This document shows, one piece after another, positions 37,319 to 47,893 of a stretch of DNA of 64,000 bases. This DNA comes from Allantophomopsis cytisporea (taxonomy: Eukaryota > Ascomycota > Leotiomycetes > Phacidiales > Phacidiaceae). The DNA is taken from the NCBI GenBank assembly GCA_024752435.1, contig CP103025.1, forward strand, positions 2,170,001 to 2,234,000, written 5' to 3'. Under the pieces are notes generated by a model, which saw nothing but the letters and a program-made list of their open reading frames with translations, was not told the origin of the DNA and did no database searches. The translations under genes were made by a program, and so were the position numbers. The number at the start of each line of letters is the position of its first letter. The first letter of the stretch is position 1.

Positions 37319-39096
37319 TTACTCTTCGTTCTCCTTCGATTTGGACATCAGATCATGATACTCCTTAAGCAACTCAACATTCTCAGCAGCCATCCTGTGG
37401 TTCTCCTTACGGATCTCACGAGTAGAGTCCTCGGTGCGAGTGACATCCTGCTCGATCTGATCGAAGCGCGTCTGGAGCTGCTGCAGGTGTCGAGCCCTCG
37501 ATGCCTCAAGTACCACAGTCTGCTGGGCTCTAAGTCTGGTGACCTCGCGACGCAGGTGCTCATTGCTCGCGGCCAGTTTCTCATAGTGGGCGAAATAGAT
37601 CCCGTGCGCTATGTGTGCTGAGACGCGCTGCTTCTCGGCTTCCTCCAGGCGTCCCATGGTGCGAACGTAGGTCTCCATGTTCTGCTGTGGATCGGCGGAA
37701 TTGTTGAGAGCTTCCACTATACCTCTCTGTGAGAGTGTTAGTGGATTTCTGAGGCGTTGTGTAGTGTTACTTGCCTCGGTGAACTTCTCTCCATGCTCTG
37801 GGACTTCGGCTGCCCCTCCTTCAATGAACAGGTTGTCGGTTGAGTGCTTCTTGTCCATTCCTGGATGGTCTCTTGACTTGGCAGCACTGTTCAACCAGTG
37901 TTTATATGGTCCGGGGTACGACTTAGCGAAGGTGCCAGGGAGTCTTGACATGTCGACAGCTGTTGTGGTTAGCAAGTGCTGTGGTTTCACAGTAAGAGCT
38001 ATCAAGGAACTAAATACCTTGTGATGTCATTAAAGGGCGAGGAAAAGTGTCTTGAGAGTAGCTAGGGGACAGCTCTTCTCCAGTGTTGATATCGAACTGG
38101 CGCTGTACTGTGTGCTTCTTTGGCAGCTCTTCTTTCGTGACCTTTGGACGAGCAGTGCTTCCCTGGGGACGTTAGTTTCGAAGACGTCAAGTGCTGTTGA
38201 ATCGAACTTACTGACGATTCGCCCTTCTCAGTACGGTGCTCATGATCCGCTGACATTATGCCAGTGGCAGACTGCATAAACGTATGAATTCCACGAGCAA
38301 CGTCCTTAGGCTTGCGGCCAGCCTCGGATGGCGTGAAACCAGTGGCAGCCTTTAGAAACTCCTCTGGGGTGATACGGTTCTCACGTGGATCACCCTCGTC
38401 ATCGGAGACAAAGTCCATAAAGGCATCGTATTGGGCTCCGATCTCTGGCTCGCTGAATACGTATGGGCCTTGAGACTCGAAGACTGGCCGCTCACTTGGT
38501 GAACTGGGATCTGTCACGTCGCAGGTGTTCTTGGCCATCTTGCAATCTGCACGTGGCATCAGTGGCTCCATCGTTGGAGAAATTGGTTGGTGATTTTGAA
38601 GTGCGAGAAGAACTCGATCGAAGGTGGTGAGAGGCTTCTCTTGCTCCGATGGCGCCATTGGACGAGGCATCGTAACGGCGGTAAGAAGTTTTTCGGGCTT
38701 TGGTGGTGCTACTGTACGTGCCTTCTTCTTAAAGATGACTCCGCCACGTGGTGACCAGAATCCGGTCTCCCTGGGTGCGAGAGGTGGACTGTCACGAGGA
38801 GCATCAACATATGGAGTGGAAGGGCGAGGCTCAATGGTCGCGGTGATAGTTCTTTGTGCTGATCCTGGTTGATTTGCAACGTGCAGCTTGATGGAAGCGG
38901 ACTGCACAGGAGGATGAACAGCAATCGTTTGTGCAGGCTTCATATGTCGTACGGTTGAGGAGATAGCCAAATTAGCTAAAGCCATATCAAGACAGGGGAG
39001 AGCCGGAGAACTTGGACGACGTCGTGTTCTCAACGTTACTGGAGAATCCTGACTCGTGATAAAGATCTCAGTATGCGGTCTCCCTAGCGAAGCCAT
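37319..39096 (-). CDS. Coiled-coil protein of unknown function
   Basis: Exons 39096-38212, 38162-38018 and 37959-37319 give about 556 residues. Introns use GTAAGT/CCAG and GTATTT/ACAG. A further 48-nt GC-AG intron may lie at 37774-37727; removing it keeps the frame and gives about 540 residues. The N-terminal 200 residues are Pro/Ser/Thr/Arg-rich and probably disordered. An acidic patch (FMDFVSDDEGDPRENR) precedes PEEFLKAATGFTPSEAG. The last 110 residues are a predicted coiled coil with heptad spacing (RLEEAEKQR, NEHLRREVTRLRAQQ, LQQLQTRFDQIEQDV, ENVELLKEYHDLM) ending in Lys/Glu. I recognise no family. A structural or cytoskeletal scaffold role would be a guess. Confidence 0.8.
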
Positions 39097-40020
39097 TTCT
39101 CTGATGTATAACTATGATAGTTGGCACCTAAAATCGAGTATATCAACACCGACGTAACATAATAGCAAGCGGGTAAGAGATGTTAGAAATCATACCTAGT
39201 TGAAACAGTACGAGAGCTTTGGGTCTTCAATTTGGACGTTGTCGGTTATAGTGATTAAGTGTTGTGATGTTGACGCTTGTCAGAAAATTATCGTGGGAAG
39301 TGAGGAAAACCTGGCGGCTGGGAAGCTACCTGCCAAATGTTAACTCAGGCAAGACCCGCAGTCATACTGGCTAGAAGAAGTTCAATCATCCAAGCGTAGT
39401 CAATCATTCAAGCGTAGTCAATCACTCAAGTAGTCAATCACTCAAGTAGTCAATCACTCAAGTAGTCAATCACTCAAGTAGTCAATCACTCAAGTAGTCA
39501 ATCACTCAAGTAGTCAGTCATTCAGGGGTTCATTTGTTGGTTGTTAAACATTAAGCAAATGTCAGTTGTTAAAGCGCTCCTAGTTATTCAATATATGAAT
39601 GATTAAAGTGCTGTAATTACTCAAGAGTTATTGGTCACTCCAATATAACAGATTTCAAGGATGCTAGCAATTCAAGCATTGTCGACTGTTCATGTGTTGT
39701 CAAACAGTAGAGAGTGGTTGACTATATAAGTATCAACCATATTCTAACTTCAGGTGTATGTTCATGTACCGGAAAATGTCTGTCGCGACAAAAGGATGAG
39801 ATTTGCTTTAGAACACTTGGGACGTACCACTGACCACTAGAATATGAGTAACAACTTGGTATTTTGAACTACAGAGCTATTCCACTCTCTAAGCGATTGA
39901 TGGCAATTGATGAAAGGAGTATGCAGGCAGTGGAAAGCAATGTGTAAAGCCAATGATGACAGCCTTTCAGCAACAGATAACGCCATAACGCTCCAAAATT
40001 TCCACCTATCTCATAAAACC
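39097..40020. other. Intergenic with a 16-bp tandem array
   Basis: Upstream region of the coiled-coil gene and 3' flank of RFC1. It holds the tandem array at 39383-39525. No gene seen. Confidence 0.65.
39383..39525. repeat. 16-bp tandem repeat array
   Basis: Two 18-bp units (CAATCATYCAAGCGTAGT) are followed by six identical 16-bp units (CAATCACTCAAGTAGT) at 39419-39514 and a decayed partial unit. There are no spacers. The array lies about 290 bp upstream of the coiled-coil gene start. Confidence 0.97.
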
Positions 40021-43000
40021 TCACTTCTTTGCCCTACCTTTACCCATCCCCGGCGCCTTTCCTTTTCCCTTCTTAGGTTTGATATCCTCCTCTGACTCAT
40101 CCATATCATTGTCGTCATCAACCTCATCTTTCGTTGCCTTCTTGCCCTTCTTTGCCGCGGCTTTCTTTGGTGGTGCCTTCTTCTTCTTCTGTGCGATATA
40201 CTTGTCTTTCGTTAAAGCCTTCTCTGCATCCTCATCATCATCACCCTTTGGCTCTACAACCTCCTCTCCATCATCCTCTTCTTCTATGGCTTCTTCTAAA
40301 TCTGGAGCAGCCTTGGCAGTCTTTTGCGGAGCAATGACATTAGAGGCTTTCATGAATGGCATAGGATGAGATCGCTGGTTGTATCTAATGAAGGTGTTAA
40401 TGCATGCAGGACAGAGGAAACCATGAGACTTACATTCTGGTGAACGCTGACTTAGTCTTTGTGTCGATTTTGACATCTTCCATGTTCTGCTCAGCAAGTC
40501 CGAGTTCTAGGATGCTATCAAAATCATCTCTCGTCAAGAAGTAAGTGTCCATTAAATCAATGATCTCATCCACAACTTCAGGTCCCTCATTCTGTAGTCG
40601 ACCAATAAGCTGGGTCCACAGTACTGGCAAGTACTGTTGTCGGATCTCATGACGATCACCGGACGTTCTGAGACGCATATGTGACTGTATCTCCTTGACA
40701 AAGCGTGAAAGTTTTCCTTGTTTGCTGTTATTGCCGAGCCAAGATGTGAATTTGGTGCCCATCAAAGAACCAGAGATTAAACTGGCGGGTCTGACAGTAC
40801 TGAACACAGCATGAGTTGGCATCAAGCTCCATTGTTGTTGAGAGCCATGAATCATGCGATCGACTAAGTCTCCATCACTAATACTCTCAGCAGCTTGATC
40901 AAAAAGCTCGAGAGATTTGAGGTTGTGCTCCTTTTGACTATAGCCTTTTCCTGATGCGAGAAGTGGCTTAGTTGAAAGGTAATTTTCTTGAATCATCAAG
41001 TAGCTGAACTCGTGATCATTGAAATACAACTCGATCTTATCGTTCAACGTAGCTTTGCTACTTGGAGCAAACATGCCGCCACCGAGAAGTTTCTGACAGA
41101 TGTCCCATGGTTTCAAAATGACATGCTTCTCCCAGGCCTTTGACATCTTCTTACTGCCATCAAAGTCAAGTGCGGCTTGATCAAGCTTAACCTGAGACAC
41201 CATGTTGATAATCTGCCGGATATCCTTATTGCTACCCTCAATGAGGGCATCGATAACCGGAATTGGAAGCTTAAGACCCTCGCGAAGACATATTGTTGCT
41301 ATACGAGAGCGCACCATCTCCACTGTAGGGCGCTTGAAAGGGATATCGAGGGTGACCCAATCGAATGGCTTCATCTTAGGCAATTTGCGATCGTTGCAAA
41401 TGAGAATCATGGGAATGTCGGTGACTTTACAAACCTTTGCGAGTGCTCCAACTCCGCCTCGATCTCCAGCCGACATGCCGTCTACTTCATCCATAATCAG
41501 TACAATCTTCTTCTTCTGAGTGTCAACCTTTTGTCCATCGCCAGCAAAGTATCCGAGAAGGGAGCTGTTGTTGAGCACGTCGTGTAATCCGTTTTCAACA
41601 AGCTTCTTGCTGCGAGTATCACTTGCGTTACTCTCCAAAACATCATAGCCTTCAAGATTCGCAGCAAGATGTGCGGCGGTAGTTTTCCCAACACCTGGAG
41701 GACCATGAATAATGACCGCACGATAACCTCCAAGACCATCGCTCCCAAGCATCTTGAAATTTTTCTTGTGTGCTACTGGCCATTGTTTCAGCCATCTCTG
41801 AATCTTCTCCACCTGACCTTTATTTCCGCAAATTTGGTTCATGCTTTTTGGGGCATACTTTGTAGTCCAAAGCTGAGAACCTGGGGCAGGTTTGGCAGGT
41901 ACATTGGCTGGAGCCGCTGAACCCAGAGCGGTACGTCGCTGTCTCTCAACCTCTGCGGCAGCAGAGGCACGTTCTTTTTCCTCTTTCTCCATGCGCTTTG
42001 CTTCGTCTTTGATCTTCTCTTCCTCCTGCTTCTTCTTTTCAAGGTTCTGCTGAGCAGCCCTTCCGTCGCCACCATTTGCCGGAAGTGTTCTAATTAAGGC
42101 GAGCAATCCATCTTCGTCGATAGTTTTGATACCTAGCTTCTTAATCTTTTCAAGTTTGCTGGGTCCTGCATCAGAGCCAAGAACAACGTAGCTGGTCTTT
42201 CCACTAGGACCTGTTGTAACTTTTCCGCCGTAACGCTTGACAAGCTCTACACCCTCGTCGCGCGATATAGTCTGCAGCAATCCTGTGAACACGAATGTCA
42301 TGCCAGTGAGACAATTATCAGCACCTGTAGGTATTTCTTTAGAACCAGCAGCCGGTGGGGGTCCAGAATTGCCACCACCCTGTTGAGCAGCTCGCCAGTT
42401 ATATTTCGTATTAGGGTCTTTTGGAGGAGGAGATGGTGCTTTGACCATGGGTATGTTGTCAAGGATTGCCCGAATTTCTGCATTCTCTTCGGTCTCCTGC
42501 TTCTTTGCTGGCCGAGACTTCTTTGCAGTGGGTTTCTTCGCCTTTGCACCCTTCTTCGGAGTATCATAGTCGTCCTCCTCGTCCTCGTCCTCGTCCTCTA
42601 TAGACTTTCGCTTTCGAGATCCATTACTCCTCGCAGATATGCCTACTTCAGGCTCTTTCATCTCGACATCCTCATCCTTGGTTACATATTTTCTTGGTCT
42701 GCTTGAAAGCTTGGGCTTTATGTCCTCTTCCTCGTTATCGTCAAGTTCTAGGTAATCGTCGTCCTTGCGTCTACCAGATTTCCTCATGTCATCGGCAAAA
42801 ATATCATCTCCCCCGTCGGAATCCCCATCATCTGGAAAAGCATCGGAGTCCTCCTTTTTGTATGATGTCGTAGCTCGCTTTTTTGTTGATGTTCGTCCGG
42901 CTCCAGTCTTTGTTGCCTTTGAAATAGGCTTCGAAGGGCTTGACGTAGCTGATTCCTTCTTGACAACAACGGGTTTCGTAGACTTGGATTTGCTACTTGT

Positions 43001-43485
43001 AGCAAAATAGTCATCTGCTGTAGTTTCTTCGACTTTCGGGGATTCTTTCTTCCTGTTCGCCGCTGCTTTAGTCTCATACACGATGAAAGAATATCAAGGA
43101 AGGTCTTACACTGCTTTCTTGGCTGTGGTCTTCGGTGTGGCTTTCTTAGGCCTGATAGTATTAGTATCGATCAAAATGGAAAGACTGGGATACAACTAAC
43201 TCTGGAAGCAAATCATCGTCGCTATCATCAATGACCTTTCTAGAATCTTTTGCGGTATTAGTGGAAAAGCTCGCTGTAATAATACTTTCAAATAATCTTA
43301 CTACTTTTACGCTTGTTCCCTACTGCTTGCTATATAAATCGTTAGTTTTGTTCGAGACGGGGTACAGCTAAGTATGTGCTTCTAAATATTGGAGTGGAAT
43401 AGATACACACCTCGGGCTCTTTCTTCACAGTGGGCTTTGGGGGAGCTCCTTTTCCACCGAAAAAGCTTCGAATATCTGCCGGCAT
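40021..43485 (-). CDS. RFC1: Replication factor C large subunit Rfc1
   Basis: Exons: 43485-43411, 43329-43201 (frame-broken or split, see findings), 43151-43110, 43052-40434 and 40384-40021, about 1075 residues if the break is a single-base artefact. The N-terminus MPADIRSFFGGKG is the PCNA-binding-like motif conserved in Rfc1. A basic/acidic linker follows, then a BRCT domain at about 324-407 (GMTFVFTGLLQTISRDEG to KLGIKTIDEDGLLALIRTLP). The AAA+ module has Walker A GPPGVGKTTAAH (about 530) and Walker B VLIMDEVDGMSAGDRGG, with the Rfc1 C-terminal domain after it and a Lys/Glu-rich tail. Rfc1 leads the pentameric clamp loader that opens PCNA at primer-template junctions. The 37-nt intron alternative keeps the same downstream frame. 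The gene is divergent from MRPL16. Confidence 0.96.
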
Positions 43486-43780
43486 GACTGTTGAATAAGC
43501 TGAGAGTGATCAATTCGAATTTTTGTGTCGCTAAGAACCCATTGAATTGAAGAGACTGTTGTTGTTGAGTGCCCGCGATATTTGATCTTATGAGGTGCGC
43601 GCGGTTGCCTTCGCGTCGTAGCTGGAGTGACGCGATGACAATGAATTAACGCGCTGCCGAGTAAATTGATTTATGAATGCCTTAATACTGTAAGGCTGCA
43701 ACATACAACCTGAAGATCGGATATCACCTTTGTGAATGTTGCGATACTGGAGATATTTGGCCGTCGACAATATAGCAACG
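43486..43780. promoter_or_regulatory. Bidirectional promoter between RFC1 and MRPL16
   Basis: Only about 295 bp separate the two start codons of divergent genes, so both promoters and 5' leaders must share it. I see no clear TATA box. Confidence 0.6.
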
Positions 43781-44657
43781 ATGAAGCTCAAAACATCACC
43801 TCTGGGCTTTCTGGCTCACTTCGAACGATTGGCAATATCATCAATGCCTTTGCGCTCCACAAATGTGCTGTCGACGTCACGGAACTCGGTCTTGAAGGCG
43901 ACTTCCCCCATCTCCTCATGCAGACAATTTTCGAGTACTCCTACCCATGCCGGCACTTGGCTTTTGCCAACCACCTATGAAAGAAAGCGCTCACCGAAGG
44001 GTCGACCGCGTGTGCCAACAGGTGGTTCTGCAAGAGGTACAACACTTGTCTGGGGAGATTATGGTCTGCGACTGGCAGACCATCACCGCAGAGTCAGTGC
44101 TGCTCAATTGAAGAACGGAGAGGAGGCCATCAAGCAGAGACTTCGTGGTATGAGATACAGACTGTACAAGAGGATTTGCGCCAATATCGGAGTATACTCT
44201 AGCGGAAACGAGGTACGGAAATCATGAGCGTGTAAACCGGGCGCACTTGACTAACATATGAACTTGCAGTCTCGTATGGGAAAAGGAAAGGGTTCTTTTG
44301 ATCATTGGGCATCCAGAGTTGCTGTTAGCAAGGTCATTTTCGAGATCAAGGGAGATATTCACGAGCAGATTGTCAAAGACGCCTTCCGCCTCGCAGGGAA
44401 CAAGATGCCTGGTATGTTGATCTATAACAATGTTTTTACTGCCTTTTCAAACACCTCTTCTAATCCGTTTGCTAGGTATGTACGAGTTTGTTAGAAAGGG
44501 AGACCCTCCAGTTGTTGGTATCACAAAGTTGGATGGTGTCACATTGGAAGAGTTGAAGAGACCTCGTCGCAAGATTCCCCTCGACGCAGTACCAGCAGGA
44601 TCCACGGCGGAGACTGTACCTAAATCAGTATCTTCGTCGACTTCTCCAACTGCCTGA
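43781..44657 (+). CDS. MRPL16: Mitochondrial large-subunit ribosomal protein uL16m
   Basis: Three exons, 43781-44212, 44270-44411 and 44476-44657, give about 251 residues. The introns have GTACGG/TTGCAG and GTATGT/GCTAG borders. The first 60 residues are Ser/Arg/Leu-rich with few acidic residues, a mitochondrial presequence. The mature part carries uL16 signatures: KGRPRVPTGGSARGTTLVWGDYGL, QRLRGMRYRLYKRICAN, SRMGKGKGSFDHWASRV and FRLAGNKMPGMYEFV. uL16 helps form the tRNA-binding face of the large subunit. I chose the ATG at 43781 (A at -3); an in-frame ATG at 43736 would add 15 residues but has a poor context. It is divergent from RFC1. Confidence 0.95.
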
Positions 44658-45294
44658 CGGTCATGTTTTTGGTCTTCAGAACTTCACAAATAAATCTGTC
44701 AGAGTTTAAAGAGTTTAAAATGCTCTCTGACAATGTATAACATCATGACCTATTGCTCACTCCTGTATCTGATAGTATTTGAGACCATTATGCTGTTCGA
44801 ATTTACTTATTATTTGACAGCAAGGATTTGAATTGCAATAATGCCTTGCATCTTGATATCCTCTTATGTATTCAGGTAATGCATGTGATACGCCGACGAA
44901 GGCAATTCTAATGTTACCACTAACTTCTGATTAGCATCTTCTAGGCCTTGATTACAGATTTGGTATATGCAGAAATGATCGAGTAACTTTTACTCTTCCA
45001 AGGCATATAAAATCACAATTGTATGGACCTTTCCGGAACACTGCGCGCGGTCTAAATACCAAAACAGTCTGTGTGGCTTATCGGATGATAGCTGACCGAA
45101 CGCATGTTCGCGTACTGTTTCCCCTAAGCTATCGTCATATTACCGCAGCTCCAGAACTCCACAAGACAGCTCCAACAAAGCGAACGCTCTCCACGATTCC
45201 ATAATGTGTACACCATCGACCGTCACTCTTCATCCATGACTGAAGAGACAAATCCTCTTCGACTGGGAGGAGGCATAGTGCAAGATATTGCACC
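44658..45294. other. Intergenic between MRPL16 and RGP1
   Basis: 3' flank of MRPL16 and promoter of RGP1. A 61-codon + frame at 45019 lacks motifs. No gene seen. Confidence 0.65.
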
Positions 45295-47893
45295 ATGTCA
45301 AATTCATCTAACATCCGCGTCTTTGTGTCTTGGTCTGAGCAGACCGTGTTCGCAGGGGAGGACATTGAATGCTTCATAACATTCAAAAATGTAGCGACAA
45401 TACCGAATCCTGATGGTTCACTGTCTCGGTCGACATATCGGAATGGAACTGTTGCCAACGGAGAAAGGCAGCGGAAAACGGCTCCATTGAAGACTCCTAC
45501 AGGACATGGAAGACCGAATCTGTCTATCAGCTCCAGTAGAGGTCCACCATCCAATCGAGGGCACCGCTCTACACTGTCTCTCACTGTACCTGCGAACAGC
45601 GTTCGATCATATGGGGCACCAGCTTCATGGACCGGAGAACCGAGGACTGGCGACACAGGCAATACACATAAGCGCTCTGTGTCGATTATATCTCTCAATG
45701 CCAGCGAAAGCGCGCCCGACGAGTATTCGAGCCAACGAAGTATAGCACAAGAACCACGGAGGCCAAGCAGAGGCCATACGCGTGCTGCAAGTTTGCAAAT
45801 TGTTCCACGCATGAATGGCGGCTCTGGTGGAGGCCCGCCTTCTGGTAAGTAATCTTCAGATGTACTATTACTACATGTCAACTAATTAATATCATGAAGC
45901 ACCTATGCCTTTTCGCATGAATACCCAGCAATCTCCCTCGTTCCGTGCCACATCTCCACTGGCACCACAAGGTGCGTTTACGTTTCCAGACAGGTCCAGA
46001 CGTGGATCAGCGATGACTTCGGCGCCGTCTACACCCGGGGTATCAAGAGCTCCGACGACTAGGAGACAAGGTTCTCTCCCATTGCCCCAAACATTCAAGT
46101 TTCCAGCGTCTTCTTCTCCACCAAAGAATGAGATATCAGCGGAACTGGAGTCAATTATTGCTGCAAATTCCCCGCAACTTGACGGTATTGAAAGGAAGTT
46201 GTCTGTTCAAACTGATACCAGTACAATTCCTGTCATTGCCGAACACACCGTTGCTAGAAATCCAACTACACGGGTCCTTTCTGCATCCAGTAATATGGGT
46301 AGTAATGTGGGAACGCCAAGGAGTAGTGGTGAATTCTATTCACTCAGCAATAATTCCACGGAGACTATGGCATCAGAATATGTGGCACAAGGCGCCGGAC
46401 GGCAATATGCTCGATCTACCCATACACGACAAAATTCAAGCTTATTATCACCAACAACTCAATACCGACCACCGGAGACGTTGATGATGGGCTATGCCCA
46501 GATCAATGGTTCTTTTACATTGGATGGTTCACTTGTCAATCAGGCTCCTTTTGAAGATGTTAAACGAAAGGGTGTTGTTGGAGGTCAGGGAGGTGGTGTT
46601 GTTGGAGTTGAGTCTAAGAAACGCGACAGCGGTTTACTGGGAGGGTTCGGATGGGGAAACTTTGGTCAATCATTGGGAGGACTTCTTGGTGGAGCTGAAT
46701 TGAGTAGTATAAAGGAAATGCGTGGAGTTGCAAGCTCAAAATCCATTCCTTTACTCTCAACACCACAATCGATTCTCTTTGTGGATTTGTGTCTGGCTGC
46801 TGGGGAAAGCAAGACATATAAATATACATTCAAGCTGCCACGTGGTCTACCACCAAGTCATCGTGGGAAAACGATTAAGATTACCTACAATCTTGTCATT
46901 GGTACACAGAGGCCCGGTGGTGTCAAGGAGCAACAAGTTAGGTCCGTGGAATGCCCTTTCAGGGTGCTTGGCAGCGTAAACGCTCATGGTGAGCTCCTAG
47001 GCCATGACCTAATGTCTCCATATATTCTGCTTCGAGATCAAGCGCAGGTAGCGACGGTTGATACAGCATCACCCAAAGCCCTGGAGAAGCAGGATCTACC
47101 AGCGGCAAAGAGAAATGATTCCTCACTTGCTGGATTTCAGGCTTACGTAGAAGAGTTACTCTCAAGACCAAGAGAGAACTCTAGCCAGGGCCTCCTCTCT
47201 CCTACAGATGATTCACGCTCTCGTCAGCTCTCAGCATTCACAGAGCAAGAGCCAACATCTGCCAAGGATGCCATTGATCTTGCAATTTTACGCAGTAATG
47301 CCACGACACAGTCCCAGCAATCCTCTAATCGTTTTGAGATCGCCCGCAGTGGCCGCCGTGTGGCTGTAGTAATGCTCGCTCGTCCAGCATATAGACTTGG
47401 AGAGACAATCACAGCAGCTATCGACTTCACAGATGCCGATATACCATGTTATGCAGTTCATGCTGCACTCGAGACATCGGAAAAAGTCGATCAGTCCATT
47501 GCATTGCGTAGTGACGCGTCCATTCACCGTGTCACCCGTAAAGTGCATGCTTCACATTCCGAATCCTCCTTATTCGCTCGTCGCGTTATCTTTTCTCCTA
47601 CCATTCCCATTAATGCCACCCCGGAATTTTTAACAAGTGGCATCAGATTAGAATGGAAGATCAGAATCGAATTTGTGACGCCCATGATCGCACACAGGGG
47701 CGAGGAAGGCCTACAAGTGTCTCCTGGTCACTTACTCGAAGAAATCTCAAGGGATGAGCGTGGAGTTGTTCTGGCTGCTGCGGAGGGTATCGAGTGCGAA
47801 AGCTTTGAAATTGGCGTCCCTCTGAGGATATACGGTGCATTCACAGAAAGTACAGAGCGAGATGATACGAGCTCTGTGGGACTCGTGGTGTGA
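45295..47893 (+). CDS. RGP1: Rgp1, subunit of the Ric1-Rgp1 Rab6/Ypt6 exchange factor
   Basis: Two exons, 45295-45844 and 45900-47893, give about 847 residues (donor GTAAGT, acceptor GAAG, G/CA codon restored). The N-terminus IRVFVSWSEQTVFAGEDIECFITFKNVA is the arrestin-like first strand set typical of fungal Rgp1. A long Ser/Arg/Pro-rich insert follows. Later segments include MMGYAQINGSFTLDGSLVNQ, SKTYKYTFKLPRGLPPSHRGKTIKITYNLVIGTQR, PFRVLGSVNAHG, RRVAVVMLARPAYRLGETI and a C-terminal ESFEIGVPLRIYG. With Ric1 it activates Ypt6/Rab6 at the Golgi for endosome-to-Golgi retrieval. The start has a strong context (CACC before ATG). No upstream exon is needed. Confidence 0.94.

Noticed and set aside
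39383..39525. CRISPR array
   Set aside because: Units are contiguous with no spacers, and the DNA is eukaryotic.
43736..43780. Upstream ATG of MRPL16
   Set aside because: In frame but poor context; the ATG at 43781 has A at -3 and leaves a normal presequence.
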